Below are positions 17,952-28,600 of a DNA stretch of 64,000 bases, in pieces. The notes beneath the pieces are model-generated. The model was not told where the DNA came from, ran no database searches, and worked only from the letters and a program-made list of their open reading frames with translations. The DNA is from an uncultured Prevotellaceae bacterium (GTDB lineage: Bacteria; Bacteroidota; Bacteroidia; Bacteroidales; Muribaculaceae), in NCBI GenBank assembly GCA_900318205.1, contig ONJS01000002.1, positions 109,908 through 173,907 on the forward strand, in the 5' to 3' direction. Positions within the stretch are counted from its first letter, which is position 1; each line of letters opens with the position of its first letter. The position numbers and the translations under genes were made by a program.

Positions 17952-18656
17952 ATGAAAGAGAAAATGGTTATTTCGGCAGCCCTCATCGCTTTGAGCGTAT
18001 TTTGCTTGGGCTGGTTTATCAAGGCTGGCATTGATGACTTTGCCAGCAAGGATCGTAAGGTCAATGTTAAAGGTCTTGCCGAGCAGGAGGTGCAGGCCGA
18101 CAAAGTGACGTGGCCTATCGTCTCTAAGGAAGTGGGCAATGATTTGCCCGGGCTCTATGACCGCATTGGTTCCACTCAGGCCAAAATCAAGGCATTCTTG
18201 ATAAAAGGTGGTGTGAAGGAAGATGAAATCAGCCTGAATGCGCCTCAGGTAGCCGACTTGACCGCCCGCGAGTATGATACGGGCAACAGGGCTTATCGTT
18301 ACATTGTGACGTCGGTGGTCACGGTGACTAGCAAGAATGTGGACTTGGTGCGCAAACTCATCGCTAAACAGGGCGACCTGCTGCGCGAGGGTGTAGCCAT
18401 CGCTGGTGACAGCTACGACAACCAGGTGCAGTATGAGTTTGTCGCATTCAAGGAGATGAAACCTAAGATGATGCAGGAAGCCATCGAGAATGCCCAGACG
18501 ACTGCCGAACAGTTTGCCAAGAATTCCCACAGCAAACTCAACAAGATCGTGAGTGCCGACCAGGGCCAGTTCTCCATCGAAAATCGCGATGAGTACACTC
18601 CTTGGATCAAGAAAGTGCGTGTTGTCACCACGGTTACTTACTCTCTTAAGAATTAA
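17952..18656 (+). CDS. SIMPL domain-containing protein
   Basis: A 234-residue protein with an N-terminal membrane anchor or signal (MVISAALIALSVFCLGWFI) and a SIMPL (DUF541) domain: VNVKGLAEQEVQADKVTWPIV, then alternating beta strands and helices, ending VRVVTTVTYSLKN. Family members are periplasmic or membrane-bound with poorly known roles, including oxidative-stress links in some bacteria. The in-frame ATG at 17940 is possible but the lysine-rich MKEKM start fits a signal better. A terminator hairpin follows at 18677-18710. Confidence 0.88.
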   Translation: MKEKMVISAALIALSVFCLGWFIKAGIDDFASKDRKVNVKGLAEQEVQADKVTWPIVSKEVGNDLPGLYDRIGSTQAKIKAFLIKGGVKEDEISLNAPQVADLTAREYDTGNRAYRYIVTSVVTVTSKNVDLVRKLIAKQGDLLREGVAIAGDSYDNQVQYEFVAFKEMKPKMMQEAIENAQTTAEQFAKNSHSKLNKIVSADQGQFSIENRDEYTPWIKKVRVVTTVTYSLKN

Positions 18657-18676
18657 AATCAATCAGACAACAAATT

Positions 18677-18710
18677 AAGGTCACCCTGGCAAAGACGCCA
18701 CGGTGACCTT
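18677..18710 (+). terminator. Terminator between convergent genes
   Basis: AAGGTCACC (18677-18685) and GGTGACCTT (18702-18710) form a 9-bp perfect stem followed by TCTTGTT on the plus strand. It lies between the SIMPL gene and the convergent propeller gene and may serve both. Confidence 0.65.
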
Positions 18711-18744
18711 TCTTGTTGAATCATGCCTCTACTAGGCTCGACGG

Positions 18745-19656
18745 CTATTTCACATGAATGAGATAGATGTTGCCGTCGGGGGTTGAGAAGGCAATCTTGC
18801 CCGATTCACGACAGGGCAGGGGATAAGTGGCAATGACATCATCACCTGTCAATACCTGCTGCTGACCGTCAAGCGTGCAAGCCACTATAGAAGAGGCGAT
18901 GACATGATACTCATCGTCCACCTCGTTCATGCCCACGATGGTATTGTTGTCCCACCACTTGGGAGCAGTGAGATTGCCCATGCTGATGACATGACTACCG
19001 TCAATATCACATACGAAGGCTCCATGGCCACTCACATAATACAGGACGCGGCTGCCATCAGGCGAAAGCGACGCCCAGATGTAACGCTCATCAGCACCAT
19101 TGGGAGCAAACATTTTTGTCACGCCATTTTGGGTGAGGTAAAGCTTAAGGTGATGATGCGAGAGTACGGGACGCGTCATGGCCTTTGATGCACCTTTCTT
19201 TACGGCATGAAGTTTGACATTGCCGTCAGTTACCGTAGCGGCAGTGCCGTTTTCTACCGTAAAGCCCTGCAGATTTCTCGTCTGCTTGACCAGTGTCTGT
19301 TTTTTGTTAGTGTTCAGATCAATGGCTTTGACCGATTCATGACGGCGCTTGTTCTTATAGGTAATCTCGCCATAAACAACCTGGTTACCGTCCTCGCTGA
19401 TGCAGACTTCACTGCCAGCACCGGCATCGCTTGTCAATGTGGACATTCCTCCTGTGGCTAGGTCCCATTTGACAAGTCCCTGTTTGGTGTCGGAAGATAA
19501 CAGCAGGTAACTCCCTTGGGGGCTGATGCCTACCGCCTGCATGACGGTCCCTTCATCGCTCGGTACAGCCAATCGTTCAACCGATGACACATTCAGTATC
19601 TGTGCCTGTGCCACTACTGCCCACAGGATTGATATTGCTAAAATTGCTTTATTCAT
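18745..19656 (-). CDS. TolB-like beta-propeller exported protein (paralogue of 29358-30254)
   Basis: A 303-residue protein with a signal peptide (MNKAILAISILWAVVAQAQ) and repeated PD40/WD40-like blades: GISPQGSYLLLSSDTKQGLVKWDL, CISEDGNQVVYGEI, ASLSPDGSRVLYYVSGHGAFVCDIDG. It lies 34 bp downstream of the large amidase-like gene (19691-23659). A close paralogue at 29358-30254 adjoins the second large amidase-like gene, so the propeller and amidase form a repeated two-gene unit. Probably a periplasmic or secreted partner; the ligand is unknown. Confidence 0.8.
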   Translation of the reverse strand: MNKAILAISILWAVVAQAQILNVSSVERLAVPSDEGTVMQAVGISPQGSYLLLSSDTKQGLVKWDLATGGMSTLTSDAGAGSEVCISEDGNQVVYGEITYKNKRRHESVKAIDLNTNKKQTLVKQTRNLQGFTVENGTAATVTDGNVKLHAVKKGASKAMTRPVLSHHHLKLYLTQNGVTKMFAPNGADERYIWASLSPDGSRVLYYVSGHGAFVCDIDGSHVISMGNLTAPKWWDNNTIVGMNEVDDEYHVIASSIVACTLDGQQQVLTGDDVIATYPLPCRESGKIAFSTPDGNIYLIHVK

Positions 19657-19690
19657 AATTATCGATAGTATTTATCTTAATATATATTCC

Positions 19691-22600
19691 TCAATTCGCA
19701 TTCAACAGAAGATCAATGAGACTGGTCACATCCGAGATGCTGACTTTATCGTCACCATTGACATTAGCTGCATTAAGGTCGATCGGTTGCGGGTTGCCAC
19801 CCAAGAGATGACTGATCAATGTGGTTACGTCACTAATGGTCATATGTCCATCGCAGTTCACGTCACCTATTACGAAGGCTTGTCCCTTGGTAACGGTAAG
19901 CGCTGCCCGGGCTGGTGTTGTGCTCTGGTTGTCATCGGTAGGCATGGAGTAGATACCGATATTACCACCGGCACACACGAGGTTGCCACCCCAGTCAAAC
20001 GCCATCTGGTAGATAGCATTCACACTTGAACGGGCATCAGCCTCAAACGAGATACCATTGGAAGTCAAGGTAGGTGTTGATCCGTTCCAAGTGATGTCGT
20101 AGAACTGTAATACACCGTCGCCATCGTTGATGACCATCATGTCGTTGCTGTTATTAATGGCAAAGCCCGACATCAGCGAGCCGTTGAGTGAAGAGAGGTC
20201 ACTACCGGAATTGTAAACCACTTCGCCAGCATTATCCACAAAGACAAGCGATGGAACAGAGGCAAGGTTTTGGCCCTTGCTGCGGTATTGCATGACCCAA
20301 GTGCCACGTCCACCGGCATCAGCAATGATATTACCATTACCATTGATCATGAGTGCTCCCACATCAAGCAGCTTGTTGGGAGCCTCATCCCAGGTTGAGA
20401 GCAGGCTGCCGTCTTCTTGGCCGATATTGTAAATACCCACGTTATTACCCTTTCCTGACGGTGCAATCACGTCCTCAAGGAAGGCATAGAGTTTGGTATC
20501 GGCACCAGTGCCCTGAATCCATACGCCGGGAACTGAACCGCCCACGCTTTGGCCGTTATTGGTGATGAGACCATCGGAATTGCGCGAACCAACAAAGAAT
20601 TGGGTATAAGTGCCATCCAGATGGTCTGGATCAGCCACATAAATGCCCGAAGTGGCATCGCCCCATTCGGGAATATAAATCTTGCCCTCACCATCAACGG
20701 CAAGTCGCATATTGTTAGCCCATGTGATGCCGCCATTATATACAGAAGCATTGCGGGGCTGACCGTTGATGTCGCAAGCATAAATACCGTTACCGGCATT
20801 ATTCTTGGCGATGCGCTCGCCTACATAGATGGTGCCGAAGTGGGCACTCTCGGGGCTGCGGTCAATAGCTACAGCGGCACGGGTATAGTTAGCGTAATGG
20901 TCATTCAGTCGGACGATTCGGGTAATGGCATCGCCCTTGACGTTGACTGCCCAGTTCATGACTTGTCCGCTCTCGCCAGGCAACTGGTCCTTGGTCAAAG
21001 TTACCGTGTTTTCACCTTCAACGACATTCTCCAGTGCAACACGTCCTACTTCCTCACCTGTGTTCTTGTCCGTAAAGACAAGATAAGCCTCACGGGCATC
21101 GGAGTTGGCTTTAAAGGTAAAGGTGTATGCGCCGTCATTTGCCTCAGTGCTGGTCAATTCATAGGCATAGATACCCTTGACAAACGAGGTATCAACAGGG
21201 ATTTCCTTCTTAACTACGCTCAGTGCAGTCCTTGCAGGAGTCAGACTCTCGTTGACAGAGGTGGGCATGGAATAGATGCCGATATTTTTGCCGGCACAAA
21301 TGAGGTTGCCGCCCCAGTCAAACGCCATCTGATGAATTGCATTGGCACTCGTACGGGCATCAGCGACATAGGTCGTTCCTGTGGACGTCAGGGTTGGCGT
21401 ATTTCCGTTCCAAGCGATATCGTAGAACTGCAGCACACCGTCGCCATCATTGATCACCAGCAGGTTGCCCTCTTTGTTAATGGCAAAGCCAGCGATAGCC
21501 GAGCCGTTAAGGCTGGTCAGGTCGGTTCCTGAATTGAACAGGACATTACTGTTATAGTCGGTGAATACCAATGAGGGCACTTGGGCGGTATTCTGTCCCT
21601 TGCTGCGGTTTTGTGCTACCCAAACGCCACGGCCACTGGGATCGGTGATGATATTACCATTGGTGCTGGCTTCAAGTGCACCGATGTCAAGGTAATTGCT
21701 GGGAGCCTGATTCCAAGTGTTGACAATGCTGCCGTCGCTCTGACCGATATTGTAAACACCGATACCGTTCTTATTACCTGACGGGCCTGCAAGGTCCTCA
21801 AGACAGGCAAACAGCTTGGTGTCGGCACCAATGCCATCCACCCAAAGGCCAGAAACCGAACTGCCGATTCCCACGCCATTGTTGCTGATTAGACCGTTGC
21901 TGGCACGAGTACCATCAAAGAAAGGAGTGAAATCACCACCCAGGTTATCGGGATCAGCAATATAGATTCCTGACGAAGCATCTGCCCAGTCGGGGATATA
22001 AACCTTGCCTTCACCGTCCACACTGATGCGGAAGCAGTTGCTCAAAGCTTGTCCTCCGCGATAGGGCGAGGTATTGAAGGGCTTACCATCCACATCACAG
22101 ACATACAAGCCATTACCTGCATTGTCCTTGCCAACGCGTTCACCCACGTAGATGGTGCCGAAGTGGGCACTCTCGGGATTACGGTCAATGGCGACAGTAG
22201 CACGGGTATAGGTGGCATTGACGCTGTTCACACGTTCAATGCTCGTAATGGCCTCTCCAGTTACATGTATTGACCATGAAAGTACCTGACCGCCTTCGCC
22301 AGGAAGTTCTTCGGGTGCCAACGTGATGGTATTATTACCCTCGACAATGTCATTCAGGTTGATGCGACCGACTTCCTCACCGCTCACGCTGTCAGTAAAG
22401 ATGAGGCAGGCATCGGTGGCGTTGCTGTTGCACTTGAACGAGAATACATAATTGCCGTTGTTGTCAGCCGTACGGTTCAAGTCATAGGCGAAGATGCCCT
22501 TAACGGGTTCATGGCTAACAGGTTCGCCGCCTTCCATATAGAGCACCATGTGGGTCGTTTCGTTAGCAGTAACGGTGTAAGTATCACGGATGGCCAGGTC

Positions 22601-23659
22601 GTCATAACCTTCGGCGGTAACACTGATGGTGTAATCATTGCCTGGCGACAGATTCTTGAACACAAATATACCGTTGTAGTTGTCGTCGGTCGTATAGGTG
22701 TCTATCAAAGTGCCTCCCTTGTAGAGGTTAACGACGGCACCGTTGATGGGCGCATAGGCGTCAACTGTTCCGCTGGCATAGGTGTAGAGGCTGTTCTCCA
22801 GACTGTTGACGGCGTCTTTCACGCTACCCATAATATAGCCCGTGTTCTCGCCACTGATACCGAAGTAATCAGCGGCTCCTCGTGCCAAGCGTATACCTTC
22901 TTGACCGCAATAGTCACGGTTCAAGGCACGATGACGGGCAGGCTGGTAAGTGTGAAAATATCCCTCAACGAGGAAACCAGGCACGCCATGCTTGAGTGCT
23001 CCCAGATAGCCATAGTAGGTCTCTCCCGAGGCACTGTTGGTAGAATTGCTTCCACTGCCATAGAAAGTCACATCACCGCGGATGACCATGTTGGTTTGGC
23101 TCCAATTGCCGGAGGTGGGATCCAAGGCATTCATCCAATGGCGCGGCCAACTCACCTGACACATCGCCTTGCTGCCGCTGACTGCCTCGCTGTCATTGGT
23201 ACCGCGGTAGAGGTAGAGCGGATAGTTGGTCAGCTGAGCATCGCTGTTAGCTGCGTTAGAGTGAATAGAAACGAACATGTCATAGCCACCCTCCTCGGCT
23301 TCTGCCGAGATAACTGATAGGGGCTTGCTGTAAGCTCCATAGGTATTGCCGTCATAAGGGAAAGGACCGTTGGCAGTCCTTGACAATGTGATGTTCTCGG
23401 CCTTGACCCCCATTCGCTGTAAGGCTTCCTTCATCTCGAAAGCTTTCCAAAGGTTGGTGTTGCTCTCATAGAACCCGCAGGTGTCTGGCCTGCCGGTCGA
23501 TGACAACATCGGGTAAGAGATGGTTGCCATGGGGCGGTCGTTGGGTCCCCAGCCACCATGGCCCGGATTAATGTAGATGCGCACGTCATCGGCAGTCACA
23601 GCAAGTGACATGCCGACGGTGCACAACGCCATCATTAGCAGTAATAAGATTTTTTTCAT
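19691..23659 (-). CDS. Large secreted N-acetylmuramoyl-L-alanine amidase-like protein with duplicated propeller region and dockerin-like C-terminus
   Basis: 1322 residues. Signal peptide 1-20. Residues ~25-265 are Amidase_3-like: INPGHGG (first zinc His), YESNTN (Glu), SIHSNA (second His), FLVEGYFHTY (catalytic Glu), so all four family positions are present. Residues ~275-375 form a carboxypeptidase-regulatory-like beta sandwich. Then two tandem copies (~430 residues each, ~385-815 and ~825-1255) each begin VKGI(F/Y)AY and contain ESAHFGTIYVGER; the second part of each resembles a beta-propeller. The last ~60 residues are dockerin-like (GDVNCDGHMTISDVTTLIS, VNGDDKVSISDVTSLIDLLL). The substrate is inferred to be peptidoglycan or a muropeptide. 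Neighbours are a propeller protein and GH20. Confidence 0.8.
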   Translation of the reverse strand: MKKILLLLMMALCTVGMSLAVTADDVRIYINPGHGGWGPNDRPMATISYPMLSSTGRPDTCGFYESNTNLWKAFEMKEALQRMGVKAENITLSRTANGPFPYDGNTYGAYSKPLSVISAEAEEGGYDMFVSIHSNAANSDAQLTNYPLYLYRGTNDSEAVSGSKAMCQVSWPRHWMNALDPTSGNWSQTNMVIRGDVTFYGSGSNSTNSASGETYYGYLGALKHGVPGFLVEGYFHTYQPARHRALNRDYCGQEGIRLARGAADYFGISGENTGYIMGSVKDAVNSLENSLYTYASGTVDAYAPINGAVVNLYKGGTLIDTYTTDDNYNGIFVFKNLSPGNDYTISVTAEGYDDLAIRDTYTVTANETTHMVLYMEGGEPVSHEPVKGIFAYDLNRTADNNGNYVFSFKCNSNATDACLIFTDSVSGEEVGRINLNDIVEGNNTITLAPEELPGEGGQVLSWSIHVTGEAITSIERVNSVNATYTRATVAIDRNPESAHFGTIYVGERVGKDNAGNGLYVCDVDGKPFNTSPYRGGQALSNCFRISVDGEGKVYIPDWADASSGIYIADPDNLGGDFTPFFDGTRASNGLISNNGVGIGSSVSGLWVDGIGADTKLFACLEDLAGPSGNKNGIGVYNIGQSDGSIVNTWNQAPSNYLDIGALEASTNGNIITDPSGRGVWVAQNRSKGQNTAQVPSLVFTDYNSNVLFNSGTDLTSLNGSAIAGFAINKEGNLLVINDGDGVLQFYDIAWNGNTPTLTSTGTTYVADARTSANAIHQMAFDWGGNLICAGKNIGIYSMPTSVNESLTPARTALSVVKKEIPVDTSFVKGIYAYELTSTEANDGAYTFTFKANSDAREAYLVFTDKNTGEEVGRVALENVVEGENTVTLTKDQLPGESGQVMNWAVNVKGDAITRIVRLNDHYANYTRAAVAIDRSPESAHFGTIYVGERIAKNNAGNGIYACDINGQPRNASVYNGGITWANNMRLAVDGEGKIYIPEWGDATSGIYVADPDHLDGTYTQFFVGSRNSDGLITNNGQSVGGSVPGVWIQGTGADTKLYAFLEDVIAPSGKGNNVGIYNIGQEDGSLLSTWDEAPNKLLDVGALMINGNGNIIADAGGRGTWVMQYRSKGQNLASVPSLVFVDNAGEVVYNSGSDLSSLNGSLMSGFAINNSNDMMVINDGDGVLQFYDITWNGSTPTLTSNGISFEADARSSVNAIYQMAFDWGGNLVCAGGNIGIYSMPTDDNQSTTPARAALTVTKGQAFVIGDVNCDGHMTISDVTTLISHLLGGNPQPIDLNAANVNGDDKVSISDVTSLIDLLLNAN
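19880..22510 (-). repeat. Tandem intragenic duplication (~1.3 kb units)
   Basis: The two C-terminal units of the amidase-like protein are recognisable at the DNA level. For example the string TGGTGCCGAAGTGGGCACTC occurs near 20825 and again near 22150 in the same frame. Approximate units are 19880-21200 and 21220-22510. A third, more diverged unit is in the paralogue at 25612-29355. Confidence 0.75.
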
Positions 23660-23737
23660 TCTGCAAAGATTTTAAAGTTGAACATTTTGGTTATTAAGAG
23701 AGACTAAAGTCTTTTGTTTTTTTATTGATTTGATGAT

Positions 23738-23777
23738 CTAGATGTACTAGATACTCTAGATTTTCTAGAATACCTAG
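23738..23777. repeat. 9-bp tandem repeat with CTAG cores
   Basis: Five CTAG tetramers start at 23738, 23747, 23756, 23765 and 23774, exactly 9 bp apart. The units read CTAGATGTA, CTAGATACT, CTAGATTTT, CTAGAATAC, CTAGATGGT. The array lies between the GH20 stop and the start of the next gene downstream. A similar array is at 51323-51353. Confidence 0.85.
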
Positions 23778-23801
23778 ATGGTGATTACCCCTTAATCGTT
23801 A

Positions 23802-25454
23802 TCACTCCTCCTCGGCAGTGAGGCTCTTGGAGCGATAGGTCCAACCGTAGTGTTGGTAGATGCTTACCAGGTGGGGCAAGCGGGCCTTGAAGTCGGTGAA
23901 GTCCTTCTGGTCAGGTTGGAGCCACTGCAGCTCAGCGAGGGCTGCCATGCGGGGCAATATCTGATACTGGATCTGGGGCTCGCAAGTGATATATTCAGTC
24001 CAAACGTTTGCCTGGGCACCGATGATGTGGTTGCGGGCAGCAGCGGGCAGATCGGCAGCGACTGGCTCAAATTCATAGACCATCTTTACTGTAGCACAGC
24101 CACCGAAAGCCATCGGTTCATTCCAAGTGTTGCGCGTCTGGTAGTGGTCAAAGTACATGGGCGTGTTGGGTGTCATGATTACGTCATGTCCCAGTCTTGC
24201 ACCTTTTGCTCCAGGCTCTGCTCCAGTCCACGACATGATAGTTGCCGTGGTATCCACGTCGCATCCCAACAGCTCGTCCCAGCCGATGATGTGGCGGCCG
24301 TGGTCGGTAAGGTAGTGCTGTACCTGAGTCGTAAACCATCCTTGCAACAAGGCTTCGGCACTCTGTTTGTCCTTGGCTCGGATGCCCTCGTCCTTGATGC
24401 GTTGTTGACACAGGGGGCACTCTTTCCATCGTACACGCGGAGATTCATCACCACCGATGTGGATATATTCACTGGGGAACAGTTGGATCACCTCGTCGAG
24501 AACGTCCTTGACAAACTGCAGCGTTTGGTCTTTACCCACGCAGAGGATATCGTCGGTCACGCCCCACTGGCACCACACTTCGTAGGGGCCACCGGTGCAT
24601 CCCAACTCGGGATAGGCCGTCAGTGCGCCCAGCATGTGACCCGGCATATCAATCTCGGGGATGATCGTAATATAACGGTCGGCAGCATAGCGCACGATAT
24701 CCTTGATCTCATCTTGAGTGTAGTAGCCACCATAGGGCACGCCGTCGTTCACGGGCGAGTTGTGGCCCAGCACCGTTCCCTTGCGCCAAGCGCCCACTTC
24801 GGTCAGACGGGGATATTTTTTGATTTCCACTCGCCAGCCCTGGTCATCGGTCAGATGCCAGTGCAGACGATTCATACCATGCAGCGCCATGATGTCGATA
24901 AAACGTTTCACCGTCTCGACGGTAAAGAAGTGACGCACGCAGTCAAGGTGCATACCACGATAGGGGAAGCGAGGTGAGGCAGCTACTTGGGCGGCAGGCA
25001 TACCGATACGGGAAAACGTTCCGACGGGCAAAGATTTGCGCAGCGTCTGTATGCCCTGGAAAACGCCCGCAGCCGTCTTGCCAACGATTTCCACACCACG
25101 AGCTGTGACATTCAGGCGATAGGCTTCTTCTCCTGCCACATTAGGGTCGAGCAGTAGCGAGATATTTCCAGTGCGATCTTTGGCGATGAGGGTGGGGCGA
25201 ATGCTCAGGTGCATCCCGGTCATCTCTTCAATGTACTCACTCAGCATGGTGGCGTTACGCTCCATGTCACGGTTGCCTGTCGGGTAGTTGATCAGGCAAT
25301 CGCTGTTGAGCATAAAATCAGCACTTTTTACACCATCAATCCGGTCGGGCAGAGGCACTACACGGTAGTCAGCACGACCAGTCTGTCCCATGGCTGTGAC
25401 TGTGACCAGCATAGCCAGCAGCAAACTAAATAAACATGATTTCCTTGACTTCAT
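23802..25454 (-). CDS. Beta-N-acetylhexosaminidase, glycoside hydrolase family 20
   Basis: About 550 residues from MKSRKSCLFSLLLAML, an exported protein (signal ending near VTAMGQ). GH20 features are the N-terminal domain (VVPLPDRIDGV..., LNVTARGVEIVGKTAAGVFQGIQTLR), then the barrel: FPYRGMHLDCVRHF, LHWHLTDDQGWRVEI, PEIDMPGHM, and the catalytic Asp-Glu pair HIGGDE (Asp336/Glu337 from the chosen start). The enzyme removes terminal beta-GlcNAc or beta-GalNAc. The ATG at 25511 is rejected because the promoter core TATCTTTG (25509-25516) covers it. Position between two amidase-like genes suggests aminosugar-polymer or peptidoglycan use; host mucin glycans are also possible. Confidence 0.95.
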   Translation of the reverse strand: MKSRKSCLFSLLLAMLVTVTAMGQTGRADYRVVPLPDRIDGVKSADFMLNSDCLINYPTGNRDMERNATMLSEYIEEMTGMHLSIRPTLIAKDRTGNISLLLDPNVAGEEAYRLNVTARGVEIVGKTAAGVFQGIQTLRKSLPVGTFSRIGMPAAQVAASPRFPYRGMHLDCVRHFFTVETVKRFIDIMALHGMNRLHWHLTDDQGWRVEIKKYPRLTEVGAWRKGTVLGHNSPVNDGVPYGGYYTQDEIKDIVRYAADRYITIIPEIDMPGHMLGALTAYPELGCTGGPYEVWCQWGVTDDILCVGKDQTLQFVKDVLDEVIQLFPSEYIHIGGDESPRVRWKECPLCQQRIKDEGIRAKDKQSAEALLQGWFTTQVQHYLTDHGRHIIGWDELLGCDVDTTATIMSWTGAEPGAKGARLGHDVIMTPNTPMYFDHYQTRNTWNEPMAFGGCATVKMVYEFEPVAADLPAAARNHIIGAQANVWTEYITCEPQIQYQILPRMAALAELQWLQPDQKDFTDFKARLPHLVSIYQHYGWTYRSKSLTAEEE

Positions 25455-25508
25455 TTTTTCTTTTTTTCTTTTTTTTATTTGGTTTATATTGGTTGGTTTT
25501 GGTTGGTG

Positions 25509-25516
25509 CAAAGATA
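25509..25516 (-). promoter_or_regulatory. Predicted promoter for GH20 gene
   Basis: The minus strand reads TATCTTTGC, matching the Bacteroidetes -7 element, 54 bp upstream of the chosen ATG. Confidence 0.6.
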
Positions 25517-25526
25517 ATCAAGTTAT

Positions 25527-25574
25527 GATAAATAAACAAGGGCAGGTCACGAATTGCTGTACGGCCTGCCCTTG
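25527..25574 (-). terminator. Rho-independent terminator after the second amidase-like gene
   Basis: CAAGGGCAGG (25537-25546) and CCTGCCCTTG (25565-25574) make a perfect 10-bp stem. On the minus strand it is followed by TTTATTTATC, and it sits 37 bp after the stop at 25612. Confidence 0.75.
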
Positions 25575-25611
25575 GTTGAGGTTTCAGATAGCGGTAACTA
25601 CCTATTGATGG

Positions 25612-28600
25612 TTACTTCAAGACCTTAACGCTCTGGGTCGTGCCATCGCTGTAGGTGCGAACGATAATGTTCACGCCCTCAACAGGATGGCTGTACTCAA
25701 TACCGCGCAGGTCATAGTAACGCTCGCTGACAATAGTCTTGGCGACGCTAGTCTCATTAACTGCCAACGGAATTACGATGTACTTAAACTCACCGCAAGC
25801 CGGAGTCGTGTGGACATTCTCATCGGTAGGCAACGAGTACATGCCGATATTGCCGCCAGCGCAAACCAAGTTGCCGGCATAGTCAAATGCCATCTGATAG
25901 ATGGAGCCTTGACCAGTCTTGTAGGAGTACTTGGGAGCAATGATGGGCGTAGTGCCGTCCCATGTCAGGTCGAAGAACTGCAGCACGTAGCTGCCGTCGT
26001 TGATCACCAGCATGTCGGCTGCATCGTTTACAGCAAAGCCGGCACGGTCACTACCGTTAAGCATCTCGGCATAGGGAGCCTTACCGGAGTTGAAGGTCAC
26101 GTTGCCGTCCTTGTCAACAAACATCAGTGAGGGAACACCGCTGGCGTTGTTGCCTGCACTGCGATACTGAGATACCCAGACACCGCGGCCACCGGCATCG
26201 GCTACCACGTTACCGTTGGTGTTCAGCTGCCATGCACCGATATCGAAGTACTGGTTGGGTGCGGTTGACCAGGTATCCACGACGCTACCGTCGGGCTGGC
26301 CGATGTTGTAAACACCGACACCGTTGCCAAAGTCCTCAAGATATACATACAGCTTGGTATCAGCACCGCTACCACCGATGGCCACACCAGGTGTCGAGGA
26401 TCCGACGTTCTGGCCATCGTTGACAATCAGACCGCTGCTCTGACGAGTACCAACAAAGAATTCCGTCCAGTTTTCATCGATCTTGCCCGGCTCGGCGATG
26501 TAAACGCCCGAAGCGCCATCACCCCAGTCAGGAACGTAGAGTTTACCTTGTTCATCAACTGCCATGCGGTAGTTGCTGCCCCAGTTGTGACCACCACGAT
26601 AGAGGTCCTCGGTGACGCGCTGTCCCTTAGCGTCGCAAACGTAAACACCATTGGTGGCAGCTCCGCTACCCGTGCGGTTGCCAACGTAGATGGTACCCAT
26701 CATGGGGCTGTACGGTGACTTGTCGACAGCGACGAAGAGTTGGCCTCCGTAGTTTTCACCACTGGGATTGATGCGCTGGATGGTGTTGATGTTTTCACCC
26801 ACGAGTGTTACGCTCCAAGTGAGCACATCGCCATGCTGAACGGGCAGCGATGAGTAATCGATGCTGATGGAGTTCTCACCCTCGATGATCTCACTCAACT
26901 CAATAGTGGTAACCACATTGCCCTCGGTATCATAGATGGTGATATATCCCGACTGGACATCTGCATTGGAGTTGAAGGAGAAAGTGAAGACATCGTCATC
27001 GTTGAAGACTTTCAGGCCATAGGCATAGACGCCTGCTACACCTGGCTGCTCACTGGCAATTGCCTGCCACTTGGTGATCTTGTTGTCCTGCATCAGGTAG
27101 AGGTTAATGTCCTCACCCTTGACAGCGGCACCTGTTGACATGAACTTGCAAGCCAGCGGGTCAAGGTCTGTATTGGTGGTAGCCACCAGTGCAGCCTGAT
27201 CCATACCGGCAGTGATATCATAGAGCCTGATACCACCTACTGACACCTCGTTATCCCTCATGGGAGCGACATAAGGCGTCACCATGTACTGGTGCTGGGC
27301 ATACTTGAAGAAGGATACGCCGACAGCGGCATTGTCCGTCTCATCGCTCTCAAAGCGACCGACTACTTCACTGTCAGTGCCGTTGGATTTGGCTGTTGCA
27401 ACCTCGAAGGGCAAAATCTGGTCACCATCGAGCACGATGTAGTCATCGTTGCGCGGCGAGAGGGTCATCACAGGTTCGCCAACCTTGGGCAAGGTGAAGT
27501 TGCTGGAAGCGTTGATGGTCTTCTCGGTATAAACCGTGCTGGTAATCTGATTGTTGACAATCGCCAGTTTCAGGAACCTCATGCCACCGGCGGAGTTGGT
27601 GCCGTCGTTAGCGCCCACAATGGTCACGTTGCACTCGTCACTTGCTCCGTCAATAACGAGCTGGCGAGCACGGTAACGGTAGAAGTTGGCAGCGCTTTGG
27701 GTGGTCACCCATTCCACGGGATCACTGTCAAAGTCGGCCCACTTGAACAGGCGCAGAGTGCCACGCTCGAAGCCAGGATCCACCTGTTCAGCACCAAACT
27801 GGGTCTGAACGCTGTTCATGCCCACGAGCTGGTTATCGGCAGTGAAGCAGATATCGTTCAGGCGGCTGTAGAAGCCGGCGTTGTTGGGCTCGGCAGGAGC
27901 AATGCCATTGATGCTGAGTTCCTTGACAACCACCTTATCAATATTGTTGATCAGGTAGATGTGAGGCGTTCCGTCTTCGGCATTGGTCAGGACGACAGTG
28001 CTGTCACCGCGAACGAGCATTCGCTTGATGGTGCCATCCAGCTCATACTCAGTGCCATTGTCACAGGTCAACTCAAGTTTCTCGGGAGCTTGAACATAAC
28101 CGGGCAATTCAGGCTCGGGATAGTTCTGGAACATGTCATCGGGAACTACATAGTCAACAGCCTCGAGCATAGGAACCTCGTAGGTGGTCTTGTTGGCCTC
28201 AACGACAATGTCGCCAGCAGCCTTGCTGATCCATTCTTGCCACTGGCTATCGACGGTTACCTTGGTGTATTCACCTAAAGGCTTGTAACCCTCGGCCTCA
28301 ATGGCAAGTGTATAGGTGCCAGGCTCCAGGTCCTCAAACACGAACACACCATTGTAATTCTCGTCGGTAGTGTAGCGTGCCACCTCTTGGCCGTCCTTGT
28401 ACAGGATAACAACAGCCCCGTTGACGGGAGCCCATTGATCCATGGTTCCGGCATTGTAGTTGTAGAGATTGTGAACGAGATGGGTGTGAACATCCTTCAC
28501 CGTACCCATGATATAGCCCTTGCTCTCGGGATTGAGACCAAAGTATTCACAGATACCGCGAGCGATGCGGATACCCTCCTGGTGGCAGTAATCAATATTC

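Noticed and set aside
23850-24977. 375-residue plus-strand frame
   Set aside because: Antisense to the GH20 catalytic region.
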